Assembly: GCF_001540865.1 (NCBI RefSeq)
Contig: NC_033637.1
Span: 4,111,349-4,175,348 of the forward strand
DNA length: 64,000 nucleotides
Source: Ananas comosus
Taxonomy: Eukaryota > Streptophyta > Magnoliopsida > Poales > Bromeliaceae
Direction: 5' to 3'
Notes under the pieces: model-generated
What the model was told of the DNA's origin: nothing
Databases searched by the model: none
The model's input: only the letters and a program-made list of their open reading frames with translations
Shown here: piece by piece, positions 38,782 to 48,887 of the stretch
How the letters are laid out: each line of letters starts with the position of its first letter
Position numbering within the stretch: position 1 is the stretch's first letter
Program-made: the position numbers and the translations under genes

Positions 38782-39279
38782 GGATAATTGCCTATATACT
38801 CCTTGAAAATATTTGATTTATCCCTACTTTTTTTTTTCTTTATAAAATACCCCTCATATGTTCCACCGTTATTGTAAAATACCCCCGCAATTATCTCCTG
38901 TTAAGTTAACTTGGGTTAAACGTGAATTAAATAACTACCACAGTTAAAAAAAATTAAAATACCAATCTTGCCCTTAACTTAAGGGCAAATAAGAAATGTT
39001 GGTCACGGTAGAGAGGTATATTTGAAAAGACCAAAAGTCAAAATACTCTTCGTGCCCCTGACTTCAAGGGCAAATAAAAAAGTAGGTGATGGTGGAAGGG
39101 TATATTTGAAAATGGCAAAATAGTAATTTTATAGAGATAACAGAATTCATTAACAGATTTTAACTCTAGAGATATATTAGAAATAGGTTGGAACGTAAAA
39201 AAGGTATTTTTACTATTAGCCTTCTAAAAGGGATAAATCAGAAAGTCGGAAACTTTTCAGGAATATATAAGCAATTGCT
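38782..39279. mobile_element. Short inverted-repeat element (Mutator-like ends)
   Basis: About 500 bp with inverted arms: left GATAATTGCCTATATACTCC, right, read inward, GCAATTGCTTATATATTCC. Both continue to TGATTTATCCCT. The flanks are T-rich, so a target duplication cannot be defined. Non-coding. The ends resemble those at 39670. Confidence 0.6.
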
Positions 39280-39669
39280 TTTTTTTTTTTTTTATTGTGA
39301 GGTCGGGGTTCAATCCTTATCTTTAAGATCTAACAAAAGCGATATTTTAGATTTCACGATTTACATTATTTTTACTAACAAAATTGAGTACTTAATTTGT
39401 TATATTTATCGCCTGTGCAAAATACATCTCAGCAACAATTTGTGGTAGCTGAAGAGCAACATTTTTGATGAATTTTCAATTCGATTTTTACAAAATATTT
39501 CGAATTAAAATAATTATTAGTTGAGAAGATCTATGAGAGGTCTATTTCAAACAGAGAAGTGCCATAATGGAGAGAGGCCCCTCCACATTTCTACTTAAAT
39601 ATTAAAGTACTCCATAATTAATATTCTATTAATTAAGTCCCATTATATTATTTTATTATATATTATTTA

Positions 39670-40779
39670 GGGGCAATTTCATAACTACCCTTGTAAATTT
39701 TAAAAATGTCATGCATACCCCTCAAAACTTTGAAATATCAACAATACCCTCTCAAACTTTATAAATTATTATGAATACATTTGCCATCATCCTCTATTTG
39801 CTTCTGTTAATTTTTCAGTTAACGATGCAATTTCATCTTCATCCTTCTTTTTCTATAATTTTTTATTTTTATTTTTTTTTCTTGCTTCTTTTATAATTTT
39901 TTTGGTCACCCCTCTCTGCCAACGGCTATGGCGCCGGCGACGATGCCGCTAAGAACCTCCCGCTCCGAGGTTGCAACGCCGTAGTGACCTCCACGGTGTC
40001 GGCACCGGCGCCGAAATGCATCGTCGTCGGAGGCGGCAGAGGAGGAATGAGAGGGAGAGGACGAGAAGGGCGGAGGAGGGCAAGAGAGGCGTCGTCGTCG
40101 AAAATAGTGGAGGAGAGTCGAAGAGGAAAAAAAAAAAGAATCGCGACGTGGCCTCGACAGGGTCGGAGACGAGGAAGGTGCAGGGGTGTGCAAGCGAGGG
40201 TAAGGATGTGCCGGCATATTGTCGGCGCCGGCGAAGATGCGTCGTCGTCGGAGGCGGCAGAGAAAGAAGGAGATGGAGAGGACGAGAAGGACAGGGAAGG
40301 GCGAGAGAGGCGTCGTCGTCGGAAACGGTGGAGGAGAGTCGGAGAAGAAAAAAAAAAAAAAAAAGTCACGGTGCGGTCTCGGCAGGGTCGGAGATGAGGA
40401 AGTTGCGGGGGTGTGCGGACGAGGGTAAGGATGCACCGGACAAGCCGCCTCCTCCGCCTTCGCCGCTCTTTGGGAAGAGAAAGAAAAAAAGAACGAGAGA
40501 AAAAAAGAGGAGAGAGAAAAATGTAAAAGGGCATTTTGGTCAGTTTGCTGAAAAAACGGACCGAATCTGCAAAAATGAAAAAGGTAGTTCGATTTTGCAA
40601 AAGTCCAAAATAAGTGAATTTTTTATGCAAATTGGCTTCTTTTTTTTTCTTTTTAACCAAAAGGGCATTCATGATTATTTTTTATTTTTGATCTTTAGAG
40701 GGGTATTGATAATAATTTCAACTTTTGAAGGACATTTGTGCTATAATGGCCTCCGGGAGGGGTATTGGTGAAATTATCC
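39670..40779. mobile_element. Mutator-like element with a second element's right half inside
   Basis: The near-duplicate 9-mers TATTATTTA (39661-39669) and TATTATTGA (40780-40788) flank inverted ends GGGGCAATTTC and GGATAATTTC, with arms of about 115 bp sharing CAATACCC phrases. The interior from about 39819 to 40655 matches 50403-51088, including the TGCATAAAAAAT-type end. So part of the 48.9-51.1 kb element family lies within it. A GA/CG-rich unit of about 200 bp repeats in tandem (about 39995-40150 and 40200-40360). Confidence 0.65.
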
Positions 40780-40891
40780 TATTATTGAACTATCCTAATC
40801 GATTATAACCCCTCTGTTGCATCAGTCCGACGTGGAAGCATCTTTATCCTTGCTTTAATGGTTGATGAGATGCACGGGATATTCCCACCAC

Positions 40892-40892
40892 A

Positions 40893-40921
<29 letters not shown>
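40892..40921. repeat. (AAT)n microsatellite
   Basis: Ten AAT units. An (ATT)n tract in the opposite sense follows at 41219-41245. Confidence 0.9.
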
Positions 40922-40923
<2 letters not shown>

Positions 40924-41211
40924 TACAAAACAGGTACTCATTGGTCATAATAACTATAAAATATTCTCTATTCCCACATGCCATACAAGTTGATGTATAT
41001 TAAAAATTAAGGAGCCCATACTTTCCTATTTGAATGTTTAAAAATAAAATACATAATATATTCTGTAACCTGCAACATGGAGGTGATACATATCATACGG
41101 AACCCATCTATTTTTAAGCTGGTTTTCTACTAAGTTGATTTTTTAGATAACAGGCTTAAACTTTTAGAATACACGGTTGATCGTTTGCATAGTATCAAAT
41201 CAGAATTTACA

Positions 41212-41218
<7 letters not shown>

Positions 41219-41245
<27 letters not shown>
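41219..41245. repeat. (ATT)n microsatellite
   Basis: Nine ATT units, complementary to the AAT tract 300 bp upstream. Confidence 0.9.
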
Positions 41246-42438
41246 GGTAATTAAGAGAAATCATTTGAATTGAAAGTTTTTGTTCTTCTCTCTCTCTCTC
41301 TCTCTCTTTTTGTACTATTAATATATGTGGGGCCAGGCAAAGCCATGGAATCTTGCATTGTCACTGCCTATGCACAATGGATAACCTCAAAATTTTTTTA
41401 ATCTCTTAATCTAACTATTATATATCTTAGATCCAACCATTATACTTGGGCAACAATATTGGCGAAAGCACAGAGGTGTACCATGTATGGACCCCTTTAA
41501 AAGTTGGTGGGTGTGGAGCATGCATGGGTACTTTTCCAAATATATTAATTAGCTGTGTATCAACTACATGCACCACCACCAAATAGTCAAAGCCAAAGGC
41601 CACCAAAGCCATAGTGGAGAGAGAATGATTAGATTTATAATTAGCTTGTGGGATCCAACCTAGCAAGCTTTAATTGGATCTTATTTGGCTACACTTCTTG
41701 ATATTATATTTTCTTAACTTCGCAGTTTAAAATTTTCTGCAATTGAACATGCCACGTTATTAGCTATCGTATTCTTATCATCACTGCAGATCAATCTACG
41801 GCTCGACCTATCTTAATCTACAGCAGCATTTGCTGATTCAAATGAACATCTCTAGCTATCATCCTAAATTTTGAATATAAAATTAAATTATAAATGAGAT
41901 TCTGTTTATGTATATCCAATCGAATCTAAACTAATTTAATTTTAAAATTTAAAATCGGCACTTGAATATCTGACCACGAGGGGGAGCACTAGCTTATTTT
42001 GATGGTGGCAGGTGCTCGAGTGACACGTGACAACAGTGGTGGTGGCGACGGGTGAGCAACTTTAAGGTGGCAGTGGTGGGGCCCAGATGACGTGCCACCT
42101 GTCCTCTTTGTTTTTGGTCTCTACTCTCTTGTAGGGTCGGGGGGCTTTGCTTCTTCGTTTATCACCGTGCACTCTTTTTAAAGTGACAATTTAGTGCTCC
42201 TATAAAGCTTTTATATTATCATCACCCTCACTTTTCTGACTCTTCTTATCGTTATCCGAAACCCCTCTCACCCATTACTATGATCACATCACCCTTCCGG
42301 TAACCTTAATTTGCTCCACCACTTCTACATAGTATTTTTTTTTTTTAAATGTTTTATTTACGAAAGATAACTTATCGTACTCTGCATTTATTAAAAAAAT
42401 AAATTTAGCTGCGAAGATAAGATCAGTCTCAAAGTGTG
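41246..42438. other. Intergenic DNA, no gene
   Basis: A patch of GTGGTGG-rich sequence near 42000-42100 is the only compositional feature. No frame or repeat is supportable. Confidence 0.5.
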
Positions 42439-42843
42439 GACTAGAATAGAACCCAAGAAATTTTTAAAAGAGAGACGTGAAAGAAAGTATAAAAAGAAAA
42501 TCATTTTGTTACGTCTCTTTCGAGACATCTAATAAGATTGCCAATTTAAACAAAACTTTTGCAAGAAACTTTTGCCAAAATAATTCCAATGATAGATTAT
42601 ATATGTTGTGCACCATCCGTTATGCGTACGAAATAAATTAAAAAAAAAATGCTCCACCGATAGATTGAGAAATCACCATATATAATCTATCATTGGAATT
42701 ATTTTGGCAAAAGTTTCTTGCAAAAGTTTTGTTTAAATTGGCAATCTTATTAGATGTCTCGAAAGAGACGTAACAAAATGATTTTCTTTTTATACTTTCT
42801 TTCACGTCTCTCTTTTAAAAATTTCTTGGGTTCTATTCTAGTC
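42439..42843. repeat. Perfect 167-bp inverted repeat with a 71-bp spacer, next to an N
   Basis: The arms 42439-42605 and 42677-42843 are exact reverse complements by direct reading. They start GACTAGAATAGAACCC and end GATTATATATG. The base after the right arm, 42844, is N, followed by (TA)n. It could be a recent fold-back insertion or an assembly artefact at a contig edge. Non-coding. Confidence 0.9.
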
Positions 42844-42966
42844 NTATATATATATATGATTTTGATTGAGTCTTAATTGAATGGCTCGAAAATCTTTGGA
42901 TAAATATTTGTTTTTATATTTTTTTCCTTCTATTTTTTTAAAACTCTGTTTTATCTCCTTAAAAAT

Positions 42967-43144
42967 TAGAGCTGTAACCAACCGTCCCTAGAGCAAGTGG
43001 CAAAAGGTTTGGTGGTTGGTACCCGAGACCCAAGTTCGAATCCTAGTTGATTCACATTTCTAGCTAAGTTTATTTCTAAATGAAATAAACGAAGCGGATA
43101 GCGTGCTATCTATCTCTCTTAAAAAAAAAAAAAATAGAGCTGTA
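42967..43144 (+). mobile_element. tRNA-derived SINE with target-site duplication
   Basis: A body of about 144 bp (42977-43120) and an A-run are flanked by the 10-bp duplication TAGAGCTGTA (42967-42976 and 43135-43144). It carries pol III box A-like (AGAGCAAGTGGCAAAAGG) and box B-like (AAGTTCGAATCC) sequences in its 5' half. The 3' end contains GAAGCGGATAGCGTGCTATC before the poly(A), the same tail motif as the LINEs in this window. Non-coding. Confidence 0.85.
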
Positions 43145-44534
43145 TCATTTAACTCAGCACTAGTATCACTTTCTTATTATTTTGCGCACAAATGATATAA
43201 TTGAGTCGAAAAACTTATTGAGACAACCGTTATATTTTTAAAAAACGATGAAAATGTATAAGAATCTTATATTTTCTCTCAAATTAAGAAACTTTTAAAA
43301 AAAATTTGCAACTATATATGTATGAATTAATTTTCTTTGCTTTATCATTTTTAAGGACAATATTAGTATATTAGTAATTATCCAGTTGTGCCACCAATTT
43401 ATGCACATAATGGAATCAAATTTTAACAGTACTAAATGTAGTGCTATGGCTTTAACTCTTAAGAAAGCAAAATTGAAATTTTTAGAAAATAGGAATATAA
43501 AATAAAAAAAAATATTTATAGAAAGATTTTAAGTCGTGTAGGATGTGACTCAAGCCGACTAGATTATTCTACATACTTGCATCTAGTGTGTAGAAAATTC
43601 TTGTATATATTAAAATTATGATAATCAGCAAAATAAAAAAAAAGGTCCTCAACTTTTTTTTGGATTGGATCTTTCTCACCTTCTAATTTATTAAAATTAA
43701 GTAAATTTAGTTCAAAAAATTAAATATTTCGTAAAATTATCAGTGATTTTATCAAATTTAATAATTTAATCACTTTTTGACAAACAAAACCCAATTAAGT
43801 AACAACTAATAATTAATAGTCATTAAATTTGATAAAATTTTTAACGTGACTAAGTTAAAATGTAATTCAAATAAAAAAAAGTTAGAAGTTGATATACGTC
43901 TCGATAAAAAAAAAAAAATCAAAGTTATCACATCTATTTGTTAAATGGCTCAAATCTAACTCAAAAGTTTAAGTTGTACATGACAATTTAATAACAATAT
44001 GAGGCACCAATACAATCCACAAACGAAGCACTACTAACATATGATGTAAGCACCGGCTGTCTCTAGTACAAGCGGTAAAAGATTTGGTGGTTGTTATTCG
44101 AGATTTCAAGTTCGAATCCTCGTTGATTCATATTTTTAGCTAAATTTATTTGGCCAATTTGTATAAAAAATCTATAAGTTTTGAGCTTTTGCAAAACTGG
44201 GCCACCTTTTTTAATTTTGCAGATTCGGGCCGAAATTTTCGCCATCGGACAAAAAATACCCTTATTCCTTTCTTTCTCTCTCTCTCTCTCTCTTTTTTTC
44301 CTTTGTTATTTTTTCTCGGCTGACGAACCCACTTCCCACGACGCCGCCCCCCTCCCCTAGATCCGACCACCACTCTCACGACGCCAATCTCGAGGACTCT
44401 CGCGGCGGTGGCTGCAGAGGAGAAGGCCAGGGATCCCTCTCCGCTGACCACTTCTCTCCGACCTCATCTGCACCGACGCCATTGCCGACCTCGCGGAGAT
44501 CGTCGGCACCCTTCCCATCGCCTCCTCCTCCTCT

Positions 44535-44905
44535 GACGAACCCACATCCTCCTTTCTCCGCCTCTCCCTCTCCCACGACGACATCCCCACCTCCTCTCCC
44601 AGATCCGACCCCTACCCCGATGGCGCCAATCTCGAGGACTCCCGCGGCGGCGGCAGAGGAGGAGGCTGGGGATCCCTCTCCGCCGACTACTTCTCCTCCG
44701 ATCTCTCCCGTGCCAACGTCGTCGCCGACCTCGCGGAGATCGCCGGCCACATGATCCACGCAGGGTATGGCCAAGAGTTGAGCCAGATGTACGTCGTCAT
44801 CCGCCGTTAAAGCCTCGACTCCAAAATGAAGAAGTGGATTCATGCCCTGAAGATCGCCGTCCGAGTCCTACTCTCCGGCGAGGGAGATGAGGGTGTCCAA
44901 AGAAT
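44535..44905 (+). pseudogene. Captured EXO70 (exocyst subunit) gene fragment
   Basis: The plus-strand frame reads DEPTSSFLRLSLSHDD, then LSRANVVADLAEIAGHMIHA and GYGQELSQMYVVIRR, an in-frame stop, and then MKKWIHALKIAVRVLL. This order (acidic/Ser linker, 'DLxxIAxxM', 'AGYxxE...YxxxRR', 'KxxxWIxAxKxxVRVLL') is that of plant EXO70 proteins, where the middle normally also holds the 'LGVERLSI' segment, missing here. The stop and deletion show it is a non-functional fragment inside the Mutator-like element. Recognition is from family knowledge, not a search. Confidence 0.7.
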
Positions 44906-45180
44906 ATAATTTTTTAAGGTATAAAAAATAAGGTGTAAAAAATAGTGTAATGATGTAAAAAAGAAGAAGGAAGAGGAAGACGAGGAGAAGGAGAAGTTGT
45001 GCAATTTTGGACGAAAATGGTATAATATTGGGCAAAATAGTGCAAATTTGGACAAAATGGAGCAATTTTGGGCGAAATTTGCACCATTTCTCCTGCTTCT
45101 CCTCCTCCTCCTCCTCCTCCTCTTCCTTCTGCCCCTCCACTCTGAGTGGCAACAGCGCACCTGGGCCGGCTCGACTACGA

Positions 45181-45580
45181 CTAGTCCGGATGGCCCTCAT
45201 GGTGGTCGCCGAGAACGACAATCGCGCGGCCACCGAGGGCTTCTCGGACATCGACTTCACGCTCAGCTTCCACCGGATCGACGTCAAATCTGGGGGAGGA
45301 GGTGGGGGTGTCGTCATAGGAAAGGGAGAGGCAGCGGAAGGAGGAGGTAGGTTCGTCGTCGGAGGAGGAGGCAATGAGGAAGGTGCCGGCGATCTCCGCG
45401 AGGTCGGCGACGGCATCGGCGCGCATGAGTTCGAAGGAGAAGTGGTCGGTGGAGAGGGATCCCCGACCTTCTCAGCCGCCGCCGCCGCCGCAGGAGTCCT
45501 CGAGATTGGTGCCGTGGGGGTAGGGGTTGGATCTGAGAGAGGAGATGGGGGTTGTCGTCGTGGGAGGTGGGTTCGTCGGA
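45181..45580 (-). pseudogene. Second EXO70-derived fragment, in the opposite arm
   Basis: The minus strand reads DAVADLAEIAGTFLIASSSD, then DEPTSSFRCLSLSYDDTPTS. This is the same EXO70-like linker as in the left arm but in reverse orientation. Left-arm sequence at about 44310-44520 is nearly its complement (shared GAACCCAC, ATCTCGAGGAC, GGGATCC). A unique stretch (about 45180-45290) joins it, of unknown origin. Confidence 0.55.
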
Positions 45581-45809
45581 GAGAAAAAAATAACGAAGGA
45601 GAAAAAAAAGAGAGAGAGAGAGAGAAAAAAAAAAGAAAGAGAAACAAAATAAATAAGGGTATTTTCGTCCGATGACGAAAAATCCGGTTCTAATCTGCAA
45701 AATTGAAAAATGTGGCACAGTTTTACGAAAGTTCAAAACTCGTGAATTTTTTATACAAATTAGCTAATTTATTTCTAAAAGAAATAAATAAAAATATATG
45801 ATGTAAGCA

Positions 45810-48800
45810 ACTTAACAAGGTTGGCACACACCAGAGGGAAACGAAATTATGATAAGGTTTTAAAAGCTTTAGCTCAACCAAAAAAATTAAACTGATAGAT
45901 AAAAGATACTTTATACATTACATAAAAAATTAAAAATTTATTTTGTAGGTAACGTGAAACTATTATTTTTTTTAATATTATTTACAAAAGTACTAAGATT
46001 CTCTTTAAAATGATAGAAAAAGTACATTAAGTTCACAAGTTGAGTCTCTAATTAACTCTCTATACCAAACAAGCAGCCGCAACCCTTAATATTGTACATT
46101 TTTGTTTTCTTTGTTTTATGTTGCCTTGGCTTTCTGGCTGCCAACTACATCTGACAATTTCTACAGAGTACTCGAAGAAACGCTATCCGCAAAATTTATG
46201 AGTATGATATTAATTTTTTTTTACATAAAAAATTATGTATAAAATGAATGAATACTTATTAAATTATGAGTATTTTGCACAACCTGCATGTCTCACGAAT
46301 ATCCGCATATATTTTTTGAATCAAAAAAAATATATATATTTCTCTATTTATTTTTAAAAATTTTAAAACTAATTTATTCAGTTTTTTTTTTTTTCATTAT
46401 GGTCCCTTCTCCTACCGCGCCGCCTCTTCCACCGCACTACTCTATTAAAATATTTTTACTATAAGTTTTAAAACTTTATATTATTTATTACATATTGTAA
46501 TTTTGAACAACAAATTATATCTTTTATAAATTATGGTTATGAATTTTGTATTTGAAAAGCATGGAAGTAAAAAAATATGTATATCTTGTGGGTAATCCCC
46601 ATACCCAGTCACCCATCTGCAGGAGAGAGCGGATATGATAAAAAATTAATGTAAATTATCCAAAAATTTCAAAATAAATTTTATCTATATTTGCGGAAAT
46701 AACAATCCCCTCGAGATTTATCCAATCGAGCCCTTTGCATGTTGTACTGCCAACAATATCAAATCGTAAACATAGTTAGCTAAATCGTGAATTATTCGTG
46801 AATTATTATAAATCCGAATAAAACCATCCATATACGATTTATTTCTAAAAAGTTAGAATAACATGCGATTTTTTTTGTTAAATTTATTATTCGCGAATAA
46901 TTCGTGTATGCGAAACTATTCGGCCAAAAAAGCGTGCAAATTTTTTGTATAAAATTTCTTTCCGAATTATTACTGAATTATTTTCAAAAGTTTTATGAAC
47001 TTTCGAAATATATAGATCATGAAAAAAATAAAGATGGCGACGATAACAAAATTTGTTATTACTTTTTTTACTTAATTAATCTGCTTTATTTTGTAGCTCT
47101 AGTTGTTTATATTTTTAAAAATTTATAATTATGTATGTTAGTAGCATAAATCTAGATAAAAAAGTTTAGTTCAATATCCGAATTTTTGATCCCGAATTGT
47201 TAATTGGTGAACGTATAATATCCGTATAAATTACATATTTAACAAAATTATTTTTTAAATTATATTTTTTAATAAATTTATAAATTAAAATATAAATTTT
47301 ATTTAAATTATATTTGTATCGAATTTTTGTCGAATGCGAATGAACGATGATGATAAGATAGGCGGCTCCAAAATCTGGACAATGCCGGCAGCCACGGCCT
47401 GATGGATGGACTGTCGGTATGCTCACCGAGCAAGACGAAACAAAGCTGTCAGCCCATCCTTTCTTTTTTTTTTTTTTTTTTTGCCTCTTTCTAACTTTCT
47501 CGGGAGTCGGAACCGCTGAACAAAAATGCGTTTGATAAGTTGGTCTTATACCACACACTATACAAGTCCATGTGCTTTTCACCTTTCATATAGTTTTTTT
47601 TTTCCAACTTATTGCTATTCTCACCCATTTATCAGCCACGCTACACGTATACGTTTCATTCTCTGAATTATATTCCCTTCTCGCCAGACGACAAAAATGT
47701 CGCACCAAAATGAAAAATTGTGGGGGAGAGTATCACCACGGCGTGGGCCGGGGATTGGGTGTCTTTGTCGCCTGCTACGTACTGAAAGAAAAGCAAATTT
47801 GGACGCAAACATTTTGCTTGAAATGTCCCCACGGTATCAACCGTACACCGCCTATAATTTATTTTATTTTATTTTTTTTTTAAAATAGTATGTTATTCAT
47901 TTTGCTTGAAATTAAAGTATATTTTATTCATGTATTTTTTTTTTGACTGGGTGATAATATTTGATAGGATGTTAGTAATTGTTGCTGAAATATTGTTCTC
48001 TAATAACCATTTAAATTTTTGAAGAATAATGGTTATTTTAGTTAATTTAATGTAGTATTAAGGCAGATCACGTCAAGATTCTGACTTTACAAATTTCTTC
48101 CTTTTTAATTTAAGTTTACGTCTTAGACATATTCAAGTCATGTCAGAATTTTTATATTTAATTTAAATTCACGTTTTGAGTTTATCAAAATGATCTCGTC
48201 AGAATCCTCTTATTTAATTTAAGCTCTCCTCTTGGATCTATCAAGAGATATTGAGCCCAGATGTGTGGGACAATACGTGTTGAATATAATATTACCTAGA
48301 CTATCAAAATATTTCGAGTCGAGACGCGAGGAAGAGTGTTGAATATAAATATTGCCCATATGTGAGGAAAAGTTACGTCAAACTCTTAGTATAACTATTT
48401 TTTTTATTTAATTTAAATTCACGTTTTGGACCTAGCATTACTAATTTGTTTTATTTAATTTAAGTTCATATTTTGTGTTTATTAAAATATTTTAAATCCA
48501 TACATGAGAAGGAATGCTAAATATAATATTGTCCATGCTATTAAAATGTTTTGAACTATCAAAATATTTTTAATCCAGAGGTGAGCAAAGTATTGAATAT
48601 AAATATTGCTCATAAGAAAAAGTGTTGAATATAAATATTAAAATATAATTCTCTAGCAACTTAAGTTTTTGAAGAATAACAGTTGTTTTATTTTTAATTT
48701 AATAACTTTTGCAATGAAATAAAAATGTTAAGAATTTTTCAGTCTAAGCTACAATTGATAGTCTAATTGTTAGGTATCTAATCTTAAAATTTTAGACTGA

Positions 48801-48887
48801 GTTTTAAGTCTGGGTTATGAACAAAAAATCATGTCTATGCACGTTAGCATATAAGCTAGTTAATAAATAAATAAATAAATAAATAAA
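45810..48887. other. Intergenic DNA with imperfect dispersed repeats
   Basis: Between about 48060 and 48640 the phrases TTTAATTTAA(A/G)TTCACG, TATCAAAATATTT and GTTGAATATAAATATTGCCC recur several times at roughly 100-bp spacing, like a decayed satellite or LTR remnant. Short GC-richer patches lie near 47390-47450 and 47700-47780. No gene. Confidence 0.45.

Larger units (their letters stand above)
44152..45765. mobile_element. Pack-MULE-like fold-back element carrying EXO70-derived sequence
   Basis: Flanked by an exact 9-bp duplication AATTTATTT (44143-44151 and 45766-45774), the Mutator hallmark. Ends are inverted: CCAATTTGTATAAAAAAT on the left and CTAATTTGTATAAAAAAT on the right, read inward. 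The terminal repeats extend for several hundred bases and include GC-rich gene-derived DNA. The centre (about 44905-45120) is AT-rich with a smaller inverted repeat. No transposase is present, so it must be non-autonomous. End sequence matches the elements at 48.9-51.1 kb and about 40.6 kb. Confidence 0.85.
44039..45809 (+). mobile_element. Second SINE copy, interrupted by a Mutator-like element
   Basis: The outer duplication ATATGATGTAAGCA (14 bp) lies at 44039-44052 and 45796-45809. Between them are the SINE 5' half (about 44053-44151, with AAGTTCGAATCC box B) and a short remnant of its 3' half (45766-45795). They are separated by the 1.6-kb element at 44152-45765. The GAAGCGG tail of the intact copy is missing. 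The exact outer duplication shows the SINE inserted first. Confidence 0.8.

Noticed and set aside
39906..40771. Overlapping long reading frames on both strands (up to about 266 codons)
   Set aside because: Arg/Lys/Glu/Gly or Pro/Ser low-complexity from a GA/CG-rich tandem unit inside a Mutator-like element. Several frames are open at once, so openness reflects composition.
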